35,993 nt of DNA. It comes from Verrucomicrobiota bacterium (GTDB taxonomy: Bacteria; Verrucomicrobiota; Verrucomicrobiia; Chthoniobacterales; JAFAMB01). The position numbers and the translations under genes are program-made. The notes below the pieces were generated by a model that was not told the DNA's origin, did not search any database, and saw nothing but the letters and a program-made list of their open reading frames with translations. Below, piece by piece: positions 7,962 through 17,069 of the stretch (position 1 is the first letter of the stretch; each line of letters opens with the position of its first letter). Location: contig JAFAZK010000089.1 of the NCBI GenBank assembly GCA_019239825.1, positions 1 through 35,993 on the forward strand, given 5' to 3'.

Positions 7962-10900
7962 ATGTGGATTGTTAATCTGGCCTTACGCAGACCTTATACT
8001 TTCATCGTTTTGGCCATATTCATCCTGCTCAGCGGAGCGTTAGCCATTCTCCGAACACCGAAAGACATCTTTCCCAGCATCAATATCCCGGTCATCTCCG
8101 TAGTTTGGACTTACACAGGTATGGTGCCGGTCGACGTCGCCAACCATCTTACTAGCGTATACGAACGGGTACTTACGACTACGGTCAATAACATTGAACA
8201 TATCGAGTCTGAGTCGATAGCGGGGCTCGCGGTGGTAAAGATATTTTTGCAACCGACGGCTGACGTGACCGCCGGGATCGCACAAGTGACGTCGGTGTCG
8301 CAAGCGATTCTTAAGCAGTTGCCAGTCGGAATCGGCCCACCACTAATCCTCAGTTACAATGCCACCAACGTGCCTGTACTTCGCCTAGGGCTTGGTGGAA
8401 ACGGCTTCTCTGAGCAGCAGTTGAACGATTACGGACTTAACTTTGTGCGGCCACAGTTGATAACGGTCCCGGGAACCGTGGTCCCATCGCCCTATGGGGG
8501 CAAAGAAAAATATGTAGAAATCAATCTCAACTATCACGCGATGCAGTCTCTCGGTGTAACCCCATCCGACGTGATCAGTGCGATGAATGCGCAGAATCTG
8601 ATCTTACCATCCGGGACTGCGAAAATTGGACAGTTTGAATACCAAGTGGGAGTCAATGCCAGCCCGGCCGCCATTCGGGACCTAAATACGCTGCCGATCA
8701 AAACCGTTCGAGGCGCAACGATCTACATGCAAGACATTGGCAACGTTGTGAACGGTAGCATCCCGCAGACAAACATTGTGCGCTTTAACGGAACCCGGGC
8801 CACAACGCTAAGCATCATTAAGAGCGGAAATGCATCGACTCTCTCGGTGGTTCAGGGAGTCAAGGCTCTGCTGCCGCGACTGGAACAAACGCTTCCCGAG
8901 GGACTCAACCTTCAGTTACTGACCGATCAATCAGTCTTGGTCACCGATTCCATCTTCGGCGTGGTACGGGAAGCGACGCTCGCCGCCGGGCTTACTGCGG
9001 TGATGATCTTGATCTTCCTGGGTGACTGGCGAAGCACCATGATCATCGCCATTTCGATACCGCTGGCCATATTGAGCTCCGTTGCCGCCTTGAGCGCTCT
9101 CGGCCAAACAATCAACATCATGACGTTGGGAGGACTAGCATTGGCGGTCGGGATACTGGTGGATGATGCCACGGTCACCATCGAAAATATCCATCGCCGG
9201 ATCGGAGATAAAAAACCAATGCTTGAGGCCATCCGGGACGGTGCTGCCCAAATCGCATTACCCGCATTGGTTTCGACTCTCTGCATTTGTATCGTCTTTG
9301 TGCCAATCTTCGGGTTATCAGGCGTAGCCGAATACCTGTTCAGTCCGCTGGCTGAAGCGGTTATCTTTGCCATGCTCGCCTCATTTCTGCTGTCGCGTTC
9401 CCTGGTTCCAACTCTTTGCATGTTCTGGCTGAAACGCCCGGCGGGAGGTTCTGAGGGCCAGCCAGGTGAATCGCCGAAGACAAGTTTCTTTGGACACTTT
9501 TATCAAGGATTCAATCGAGGCTTCTCTGTATTCCGTGAAGGCTATCGCGATTTTCTGGGGGTTTGCCTGCGCCATCCAGGCAGGACAGCGGGTATTTTCA
9601 TCGGGTTTTCTGTTGTTTCCGTAAGCCTGCTCCCATTTCTGGGGCAAAACTTCTTTCCTTCAATCGATGCTGGTCAGTTTGATCTGCACGTGCGCCTGCG
9701 GTCGGGGACACGAATAGAAGAAACTGCTCGACGAGTGGATCAGATCGAACAGATGATCCGGCAAATAGTTCCACCGAATTAACTGGCTGGAATCATCGAC
9801 AACGAAGGAATCCCTTACAGCGGCATTAATGTTTCCTACGATACCAGTGGAACGGTGAGCTCGGCCGATGGAGACATTCTGGTTTCGCTAAATAGAGGAC
9901 ACGAGCCGACCAATCAGTTTGTCCGTCTGATCCGGCAAAGCCTTCACCAGAACTTCCCCGATGTAACCTACTGGTTTGCCTCAGCCGATATCGTTTCTCA
10001 GGTTTTAAACTTTGGATTGCCAGCCCCGATTGACGTTCAGATCACCGGCGCAGATATCGGAGCCAACACGGCAATCGCAAATGAGCTAGCCCGGAAAGTT
10101 CGTGCCATCGCCGGCGCGGTTGATGTCAGAGTCGCAGAGCCAAATGACACGCCGGAGCTTGATATCGACGCGGACCGCACCAAGGCCTCGATACTTGGCA
10201 TCAGCCAGGAGCAAATCAGCGACAGTCTACTTGATGCACTGAGTGGTTCCTTTCAGACAAAACCGAACTATTGGGTAGATCCTAAGAATGGAGTTAGCTA
10301 CTTCATCAATGGTCAGATTCCCCAGTATCAAATCGATTCACTGGACGCATTACGTAATCTGCCGATTCTGGGGAGTGATACGGGATCCCTGCAGATTCTT
10401 GGGAATATGGCCAATATCACTCGCAGTGAGACCAGTCCGGTCTTCGACCACTACAACATCCGGCCGGTGGTTAACATTTATGCCAACGTCGATGGTAAAG
10501 ATCTCGGTTACGTCTCCGATCAGATTAGTCATCTCGTACAGGAAGCTCGCAGCAACTTACCCAGAGGCAGTTTCATCGATGTTCGCGGCCAAGTCGTGAC
10601 GATGCACGAGTCTTTCTCAGGACTCGGTCTCGGCCTGATCGCCTCCGTCATTCTCATTTATCTGCTCATGGTAGTGAATTTTCATTCCTGGATTGACCCC
10701 TTGATCATTATCACCGCGCTGCCGTGCGCTCTCGCCGGCATTATCTGGATGCTGTTTATCACCGGCACCACCCTCAGTGTCCCAGCCTTGATGGGAGCGA
10801 TTATGTGTATGGGGGTAGCCACTGCCAACAGCGTGCTGGTTGTGACCTTCGCCAACGAACAACTCCAACAGCATGGCGACTCTTACCAGGCCGCTCTACA

Positions 10901-11150
10901 AGCCGGTTACATTCGTATCCGTCCGGTGCTCATGACCGCTTTGGCTATGGTCATCGGTATGGTGCCAATGGCACTAGGCTTGGGTGACGGCGGTGAACAA
11001 AATGCCCCGTTGGGCCGTGCCGTTATCGGGGGATTACTGTTCGCCACCGGCGGCACGCTCATTTTTGTTCCCAGTGTCTTTTTGAGCTTCCGGAGAAAGC
11101 GCAAGGAGGAGCGACCTTTCGAATCGGAGCCGGCTCAGCAAACCGCCTAG
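7962..11150 (+). pseudogene. RND efflux permease, second copy, with in-frame TAA
   Basis: The full reading frame is exactly as long as the first permease (1,062 codons plus stop) and aligns with it without any indel at the positions compared. Codon 607 is TAA (9780-9782), in the second periplasmic domain, where copy one has Glu (PPGELGG against PPN-stop-LAGG-like). One base change (GAA to TAA) explains it. The downstream part stays open to 11150 and keeps TM8-12, and the upstream part keeps the TM4 DD pair. So this is a very recent loss of function, a polymorphism, a sequencing error or a readthrough site. A GTG at 9855 could restart translation, but a pump split inside a porter domain is unlikely to work. 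TM10 again lacks the lysine. Confidence 0.85.
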
Positions 11151-11179
11151 GAACGCCCAGCAATCTCCTACACGTTGTC

Positions 11180-12376
11180 ATGGAACCTGAAATCGCAAAG
11201 AAAAGCGGTAGCGATGCTTCTCCCGCGAACCCCCGGCTGTTCAAACGGTTCAAACTCTTTCTGGCTCTAGTCGCGATCGGCGTTATCTGCGCCGTCCTCG
11301 GTTTTGTTATCCACACAACCGATCATGCGAAAAGACGCGCGAAGGTTGCTAAAGTCGACGTCCAGGATGTCCAGGTCGTGTTCCCCGAAAAACCGCCTAC
11401 TGTCCAGCTAACTTTGCCAGGTCACACCCATCCCTTTTATCAGGCGCCAATTTACGCCCAAACTACTGGCTATTTGAAAAAATGGTACTATGACATCGGT
11501 GCCAAAGTGAAAGCAGGCGACATTCTCGCCGAAATTGACACTCCCGAGGTGGACCAACAATTGAGCCAGGCTCAAGCTAGTCTGGCAACCGCCCAGGCTC
11601 AGTCGGCGCTGGATACGAACAATTTCAACGAAGCTAAAAGACTTCTTGAAACCAACGTGGACTCAAAACGGGATTTCGAAACGATGCAGTCAAAATACCT
11701 GGCACAGCAGTCGGTCGTCAATAGCTTCACGGCTGCCCTGCAACGCTTACAGGCCCTGGAGGATTTTAAACTTCTCCGTGCGCCGTTCGATGGCGTCGTT
11801 ACTGTCAGAAATACGGATATCGGTGACTTAGTTGTCACCGGCTCAAATCATATATTGTTCCAAGTCGCGCAGGAAAACCCGCTACGCGTTTACGTTCAAG
11901 TTCCAGAAGCCTTTGCCAAGGAGATACAACCCAGCACTAAGGCTGAGCTAAGTTTCGACGAACTGCCGAGTCGCCTATTTCCTGCGACCGTGGTCGCAAC
12001 CGCCCACGCGGTCGACCCCTCCAACCGAGCGCAACTCACGGAGCTCCAAGTGTCGAACGCAACCAACGAATTGTGGCCTGGTGCCTACACCCGCGTCCAC
12101 TTCCACGTTAATAACTCGCTAGGGGGCCTCTTTATTCCGTCTAACACATTGATCTTCCAGCGTGAAGGACCTCAGGTAGGCGTCGTGACGGAGCACGGAC
12201 AGGTGGCACTCCATCAGATCCAGATAGCCCAGGATCTCGGTGGCGAGTTAGAGATTGCAAAAGGACTCTCAGCGACCGATCAGGTCATTGTCAACCCCTC
12301 AGACAGCCTGAGCGAGGGTATGAAAATTCATGTCGTCGGGCATATCCAGAACAAGGTCAGCGTTGACGGTAATTGA
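11180..12376 (+). CDS. RND periplasmic adaptor, second copy
   Basis: A 398-residue paralogue of the adaptor at 6701. TM about 22-44, lipoyl half with TTGYLKKWYYDIGAKVKAGD, alpha-hairpin about 120-185, second lipoyl half LRAPFDGVVTVRNTDIGDLV, then beta-barrel and membrane-proximal domains. It starts 29 bp after the interrupted permease and is fully intact, so it could serve the first permease if the second is dead. The N-terminal 80 residues differ most between the two adaptors, while the lipoyl parts are near identical in protein sequence. Confidence 0.9.
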   Translation: MEPEIAKKSGSDASPANPRLFKRFKLFLALVAIGVICAVLGFVIHTTDHAKRRAKVAKVDVQDVQVVFPEKPPTVQLTLPGHTHPFYQAPIYAQTTGYLKKWYYDIGAKVKAGDILAEIDTPEVDQQLSQAQASLATAQAQSALDTNNFNEAKRLLETNVDSKRDFETMQSKYLAQQSVVNSFTAALQRLQALEDFKLLRAPFDGVVTVRNTDIGDLVVTGSNHILFQVAQENPLRVYVQVPEAFAKEIQPSTKAELSFDELPSRLFPATVVATAHAVDPSNRAQLTELQVSNATNELWPGAYTRVHFHVNNSLGGLFIPSNTLIFQREGPQVGVVTEHGQVALHQIQIAQDLGGELEIAKGLSATDQVIVNPSDSLSEGMKIHVVGHIQNKVSVDGN

Positions 12377-12752
12377 ACGAGCAGAAATCACTGTGCCTCA
12401 ACTTGCCTCTGCCGCGTCTTCCGACAGATCCGACGGATTCAGGTGGAGCCGTGCAATGCATATGTGACCAAAGCGGCTGCGTGTTTATTCGTGCCGAATT
12501 GCGGTGCGATGCTTCTTCTGTTGCCGTACCGAGGCGAGGCCGAATAGAAAGCGAACCAGGCACATTTGCCAGTTACGGGTGATCACCCGGAGAAGCGGCC
12601 GGAAGAAGCGACCCGTAAGACCGCTCTTGGCCACGAGCAAATCCTTTAAGTGAAGGAATAAGCGAAGTGTCAAAATTCCAGTGAAAAGTGAAATACTTCT
12701 ACCTCGCTGCCTCACGGCGACAATCGGAGATTGCTAGTGAAAGCAACCTTGT
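12377..12752. other. intergenic region before the activator gene, no gene seen
   Basis: No convincing gene, hairpin or promoter was found. An in-frame TGA at 12738-12740 just before the activator ATG shows that no sensor domain has been missed immediately upstream in the same frame. Confidence 0.5.
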
Positions 12753-13727
12753 ATGGAGCAAGAAGTGGATATCATTGGTCAGGGCAGTGTTTGGCAGAAA
12801 ATCATCCACCAAATCGAAGTAGTAGCCCAAACTGACGCAACCGTTCTAATTCTGGGCGAAACCGGTACAGGAAAGGAGTTGATTGCACGGGAACTGCATC
12901 GACGGAGCCGGCGCAAAGACAAACCTTTGGTCCGGGTTAATTGCGCCCGTATCCCGAAAGAGTTGTATGAGAGCGAATTCTTTGGCCATGTAAAAGGCTC
13001 GTTTACCGGCGCGGTCAAAGACCGAATTGGGCGCTTCGAGGCGGCCGAAGGCGGGACTTTGTTCTTAGATGAGATCGGCGAGATTCCTATGGAGCTGCAG
13101 AGTAAACTGCTTCGAGTTCTGCAGGAGAAATCTTACGAACGAGTGGGTGACGTGAATACACGGCGCACGGATGTGCGGATCATTGCAGCCACTAATCGGG
13201 ATCTGCAGAAAGAGATCGCGGCGGGCCGCTTTCGCGAAGATCTTTACTATCGATTGAACGTTGTTCCGGTGAAAGTTGCCCCCTTGCGGGAACGGAAGGA
13301 AGATATCCCGCTTCTCGCCAAGCATTTTGTCGAGATGGCGGTCAAAGAACTCCGGTGTCCGAGGCCGAGACTGACCCAAGGTGGCATTGAGGTGCTGCTA
13401 AGATATGATTGGCCTGGCAATATCCGCGAACTGGGCAACGTCGTTGAACGAGCCGCTATCCTTGCACAGGGCGACACCCTGGTCTTTGACCTGGCGTCTG
13501 CTGAGACCAATCCTGATGCCTTTTACTTACAGCCGGGCGGCCCGGGCGAACTCGAATACCTCACCGAGGCAGAAATTCGTCGTCGCGACCGAGAAAATAT
13601 TTTTGCGGTTCTGCGGAAGACCGGTTGGAAAATCAAAGGAGTTGATGGTGCGGCGGAGCTTTTGGGGATGAAGCCCACCACGCTGATATCCCGTATAGAA
13701 AAGATGGGTTTAAAGCGGCCGTGCTAA
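12753..13727 (+). CDS. sigma-54 activator without N-terminal sensor domain
   Basis: A bacterial enhancer-binding protein of 324 residues, the size and layout of PspF: AAA+ domain directly at the N-terminus and a Fis-type HTH at the end. Walker A is GETGTGKE (35-42), the sigma-54 contact loop reads GSFTGA (82-87, Ser for the usual Ala), and Walker B is GTLFLDEI (101-108). The DNA-binding helix-turn-helix lies at about 283-322 (GAAELLGMKPTTLISRI). With no receiver, GAF or PAS domain it should be active by default or held by a partner protein. It closes the cluster headed by a consensus sigma-54 promoter at 1760, so cluster-specific control is the simplest reading. It has no recognisable sigma-54 promoter of its own. 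Confidence 0.88.
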   Translation: MEQEVDIIGQGSVWQKIIHQIEVVAQTDATVLILGETGTGKELIARELHRRSRRKDKPLVRVNCARIPKELYESEFFGHVKGSFTGAVKDRIGRFEAAEGGTLFLDEIGEIPMELQSKLLRVLQEKSYERVGDVNTRRTDVRIIAATNRDLQKEIAAGRFREDLYYRLNVVPVKVAPLRERKEDIPLLAKHFVEMAVKELRCPRPRLTQGGIEVLLRYDWPGNIRELGNVVERAAILAQGDTLVFDLASAETNPDAFYLQPGGPGELEYLTEAEIRRRDRENIFAVLRKTGWKIKGVDGAAELLGMKPTTLISRIEKMGLKRPC

Positions 13728-13930
13728 AGCCGTCGGCCGGCGCCTATCTTTCGAGAGGTATCTGCGATCCCTGACCTGGAAATACCAAGGCGGGGCGTGG
13801 CTAATGGGACGCCCATCGTTGACATTAGCGTATGCCTCCGACATCCACCGCCCGCTCTCTCCTAGATGTTGCTTGTTAAGACGTGACCGTGATTATTTCT
13901 TTCCTCCCTTGATTCAGTCGAGTAGGACTT

Positions 13931-14995
13931 TCATCCCTTCACGACTCCCTTGAGGAAGGAATCGATTTCCGCGGAAATCTCTTCCACGTGAGTTTCCAGT
14001 GCGAAGTGGCCGGTATCGTAGAAAACGACTTTCGCCCCAGGAATATCCCGGCGAAATGCCTCGGCTCCAGGAGGAGTGAAGAAAGGATCGTTTTTGCCCC
14101 ACACGGCTAACAGCGGTGGCCGATGTTTACGGAAATATTCCTGAAAGGCCGGGTATAACTTCACATTGTCTGCGTAATCAAGGAAAAGATCGAGTTGGCT
14201 GTCCACGTTTCCGGGACGCTGCAAGAGGGCTGAATCTAACCAATACGCTTCCGGCTCTATTAGCAGGGGATCAGGCGCCCCGTGCTCGTACTGCCATTTG
14301 GTGCCTTCAAAGCCAACAAAGTGGCGCAACGCCTCGCGATTTTCCGGGGTTGGGTCTTTCCAATATTTTTTGATTGGATCCCAGGCACCACCCAATCCTT
14401 CCACGTAAGCATTCCCGTTCTGGCTGATGATGGCGGAAACTCGTTCCGGATGAGCCAGCGCCAATCGGAATCCGGTGGGCGCTCCGTAGTCGAAGGCATA
14501 GATGGCATAGCGCGACAAGTTCAATGCCCCCACAAATGCATCGGTTGTCGCGGCCAGATTGGCGAAAGTGTACCGGTATTGCCTGGCCGCCGGCACTTCC
14601 GTGAACCCAAAGCCCGGCAAATCCGGAGCGATGAGCCGGAAGGAAGAGGCTAAACGGGGCATCAGATGCCGAAACATGTGCGAAGAGGTCGGATAACCAT
14701 GAAGCAAAAGAATCACCGGACCATCCGCCGGCCCTGCTTCTCGATAAAAGACTTTCATTCCGTCCGCCTCGATTCGGCCAAGTTTTACCTTCGGAATGTT
14801 CGGCACTTTTACTGAGCCTTCTTGGTTGGGTGCTTCGTTCTTCTCCGCGCCGCGGGCTTTGGACAGGGTGAATGCGGCCGCAAGACCCAAGACGGTCCGG
14901 CGCAGAAACTCGAAGCGGGACAACCCGAAAGAAGAAGACCGTTTTATCAATTTTGATTGCTGGTGGTTAGATTGTGCGGGCGATTGCGTCTTCAT
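13931..14995 (-). CDS. exported alpha/beta hydrolase with Asp nucleophile
   Basis: This 354-residue protein has an N-terminal Tat-like segment (FEFLRRTVLGLAAAF, about 28-42), so it is probably exported. It carries the HGYP oxyanion motif (99-102), the nucleophile elbow AFDYGAPTG with Asp169 in the nucleophile place, an acid in WGKNDPFF (Asp303) and His330 in DTGHFALETH. An Asp nucleophile is the mark of the haloalkane dehalogenase / epoxide hydrolase branch rather than of esterases. The exact substrate cannot be told. It is monocistronic and faces the sigma-54 activator convergently. A 14-bp palindrome lies 26 bp before its ATG. Confidence 0.82.
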   Translation of the reverse strand: MKTQSPAQSNHQQSKLIKRSSSFGLSRFEFLRRTVLGLAAAFTLSKARGAEKNEAPNQEGSVKVPNIPKVKLGRIEADGMKVFYREAGPADGPVILLLHGYPTSSHMFRHLMPRLASSFRLIAPDLPGFGFTEVPAARQYRYTFANLAATTDAFVGALNLSRYAIYAFDYGAPTGFRLALAHPERVSAIISQNGNAYVEGLGGAWDPIKKYWKDPTPENREALRHFVGFEGTKWQYEHGAPDPLLIEPEAYWLDSALLQRPGNVDSQLDLFLDYADNVKLYPAFQEYFRKHRPPLLAVWGKNDPFFTPPGAEAFRRDIPGAKVVFYDTGHFALETHVEEISAEIDSFLKGVVKG

Positions 14996-15020
14996 ATTGA
15001 ATTACGAGAGGAATAACCTT

Positions 15021-15034
15021 TCCATGGCCATGGA
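15021..15034. promoter_or_regulatory. 14-bp palindrome upstream of the hydrolase
   Basis: TCCATGGCCATGGA is a perfect palindrome 26-39 bp before the hydrolase start. The core TCCATGGA recurs at 16375-16382. It could be an operator, but no partner regulator is known. Confidence 0.3.
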
Positions 15035-15240
15035 GGCCGTTACTCTATTGTTCGCTCAATGACTCACTGGAACACATTCCATGCCACCGATCAGCAACCG
15101 CCGCGTTGCCTCGGGTAGCGAGCGGCTTCTCTCAACCGTGTTCCAACGTCCGAATTTTCGCACCTACGATTTTTCGACTCGAATCCATGAGAATTTAGCT
15201 TGGCTAAAGCATTTCGAAATCCCGAACACATAGTCACTGT

Positions 15241-16105
15241 TCAAAAATATTTGGTCCAGTTACTCTCGTTGTCTCGAAACGGCGAATATCTTCGATTAGA
15301 AAGCTCGTTCCCTTCCGTCGCGCAAACACAACCCAGACGTTGGTTACAGTCAGCGCATCGGTTGCAGCAGGTATCTTTCCCGGCTCGTAGTCCGGTTGAC
15401 TCGGCCAATAACGGGCTTGCCGATCGAGAGTGACCCTTAAATTTAACCGTAATATTTCCCTTGTTTACTTTAGAGGTTTTTGGATCCCATCGCTTCACCC
15501 CGTGAACTATCGTATCGCTTAAAAGCGCCTTGGCTTTGGAGTGAAACCTTTTCAAGATCGGAGGATCGACTTTATCGGTCCGTATCTCGACACTCATGTC
15601 GGTGATCCCAAGCGCCGAACAATACGCGAAAACATGGCCGTAGAATCCCTGGAACAGATAGTCGTGCAGCGATTCCGGCGCCGGCTCCTTCTTCCGTTTG
15701 GCTCCGTGCTTAGCGGCGAAATTCTTGATATGTTCACATCGAAGTCTATGGGCTCTGTGGAAGCCTTCGACGTAGATCGCCTCGTAAAAGCAAGGGACCC
15801 TACGCCTTAAAAGAACGCTATAGACCTTTTGGCGCAGTCTTTCTTGCGCGTCTGGCGAGAGGTCCGTTATGTGCACTTTCCGGGCGCCGTTCAGAAATTC
15901 GAATAGCTCGTTTTTTGAACTCGTCCCAGAGCCTAGAGCGGTCGCTACGCCGAATGGCAAAGCCGGCAAAGATGCCAATCTCGTCAGGTTCCTTTTCCGA
16001 TTGGTCAGCATACCCTTTGGCTCCAGATTCGTCGCAGAAGACGACGACGTCTTCATGGTTTTTCTGCTGATTGACTTCGTTGGTCGAGTTTTGGTTTGGG
16101 TCCAT
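15241..16105 (-). pseudogene. DUF3800 family protein, frameshifted
   Basis: The 5' part encodes VVVFCDESGAKG, the typical DUF3800 opening with the CDESG motif, then IGIFAGFAI and LWDEFKK. There it runs into a six-A tract (15911-15916 on the plus strand) and the family sequence continues one base out of frame as NELFEFLNGARKVHITDLS, PCFYEAIYVEGFHR and on to a Cys-rich tail (CCNRCADCNQRLGC). Joining the two frames gives about 287 codons, a normal length. One added A in the tract is enough to break it; ribosomal slippage or an assembly error are alternatives. The start ATG at 16105 is chosen because it precedes the first conserved strand. DUF3800 proteins are RNase H-like in fold prediction and often sit in mobile or defence contexts; a tRNA gene lies 420 bp away. 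Confidence 0.75.
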
Positions 16106-16315
16106 ATCCTTAACTAGACTCACGCATTCGTCGGCACCGACACCAAGGTCGAGCCGAGTTTGAAACCCGAAAGTACAGGGCGACCGATGCTCGCTCGAGC
16201 CCGCTTTAAAACGAATTTGCCGACGCAACCCAAAAAATGTCATGGAATCGGCCGAACTGAGCAACAAAACGATTGTATTATTGTAACTGGAGCAAAGTGA
16301 AGTGGTTACAAATTA

Positions 16316-16339
16316 CGAAAACCGCCCTTTTAGGGCGTT
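16316..16339 (-). terminator. possible intrinsic terminator downstream of tRNA-Gln
   Basis: On the minus strand a CGCCC/GGGCG stem with loop TAAAA is followed by GTTTTC. The stem is short (5 bp) and it lies about 190 bp after the tRNA, between the tRNA and the DUF3800 gene. The rest of 16106-16527 shows no gene. Confidence 0.35.
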
Positions 16340-16527
16340 AATTCAAGTCTTGGGTGGTAGTTTTGATTTCCATTTCCATGGAGTGAGCCGTGTGCCCGTT
16401 CAATGACGGTCGAAGGGGCATTCCTCGGATACCCAGTTCACGCGATTAGAAAGCAACCTGCAAAAGTGTCCAAGCAATCCAAATGCGGATTCGACACAAA
16501 CGCTGTAAGTGGCGCGGATTCAACAAT

Positions 16528-16598
16528 CTGCCTCGCATGGATTCGAACCATGACAAAGTGATCCAGAGTCACTTGTGCTACCGTTACACCACGAGGCA
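16528..16598 (-). tRNA. tRNA-Gln (anticodon CUG)
   Basis: The acceptor arms TGCCTCG and CGAGGCA pair fully, the anticodon stem AGTGA/TCACT encloses the loop CTCTGGA giving anticodon CUG, and the T arm CATGG-TTCGAAT-CCATG is perfect. The D arm contains GTGTAACGGTAGCAC. The discriminator base is G, usual for tRNA-Gln, and no CCA is encoded. It reads CAG codons. Confidence 0.93.
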
Positions 16599-16670
16599 AA
16601 AGTAGGGGAAATTCGGTACCATATCGTAGGTAAATCGCAAGCGAAACGCACGAATGGGTTTGGCACGACG

Positions 16671-16695
16671 AATGACAAATCCCAATTGACAGATG
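16671..16695. repeat. degenerate heptamer array (TTGTCAT family), copy 1
   Basis: Read on the minus strand the units are TCTGTCA, ATTGGGA and TTTGTCA, a 7-bp period of the same family as the perfect array at 23726. It lies 73 bp from the tRNA. No gene was seen in the whole stretch 16599-17038. Confidence 0.4.
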
Positions 16696-16928
16696 CGGCC
16701 GTTTGGTAGCGGACTACGCAAAAATCCGACTCTAGTTCAAAAAGTACACGCTGGGGGTCGCTTCTCCTACCTTGCCCTATCAAACTACAAGAAGCTTCTT
16801 TCCAAACAAGCTACGCCGCTATGCGCGCCGCCGTTAGCGCCGCCTGTGATATGAGTCTGACCGGTAAAGAGGATTTTTTCAGGCATAGGTTGGTAGGGTT
16901 GTTTTCGTGAGCGCGTTCCGGACAGCTA

Positions 16929-16950
16929 TTTGTCATCTGTCGCTTGTCAT
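16929..16950. repeat. heptamer array (TTGTCAT family), copy 2
   Basis: Three 7-bp units, TTTGTCA TCTGTCG CTTGTCA plus one T, in opposite orientation to the copy at 16671. Intergenic. Confidence 0.5.
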
Positions 16951-17041
16951 AACCACGCGCAACGGCTCGGACATGCAAACGCACGATACGGACAGACCTG
17001 CCCGTGACTGGCAAAAGACGCCGCCGACGTATCAGGTTCTT

Positions 17042-17057
17042 GGAGCCTCGCCTACCA
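17042..17057 (-). repeat. solo core of the GGTAGGGCGAGGCTCC element
   Basis: On the minus strand this reads TGGTAGGCGAGGCTCC, one G short of the core shared by the longer copies at 19739, 25803, 26131 and 33920. It sits 12 bp behind the lolA-like stop codon. Confidence 0.55.
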
Positions 17058-17069
17058 GCTTCGCGTAGC

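Noticed and set aside
9855-11150. C-terminal half of the second permease as a separate gene starting at GTG 9855
   Set aside because: The frame is continuous with the upstream half apart from one stop codon, and the break lies inside a porter domain; a single interrupted gene explains it better.
12373-12582. Small plus-strand frame after the second adaptor
   Set aside because: It overlaps the adaptor end, has an ordinary random composition and no ribosome site.
12753-13727. The sigma-54-type activator as DhaR, regulator of the dha genes
   Set aside because: DhaR has a long N-terminal GAF/PAS region; this protein lacks it and lies 8-12 kb away on the other strand, next to a different cluster.
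16657-16680. TTTGGCACGACG as a second sigma-54 promoter
   Set aside because: The -24 half matches, but there is no TTGC at the required distance.
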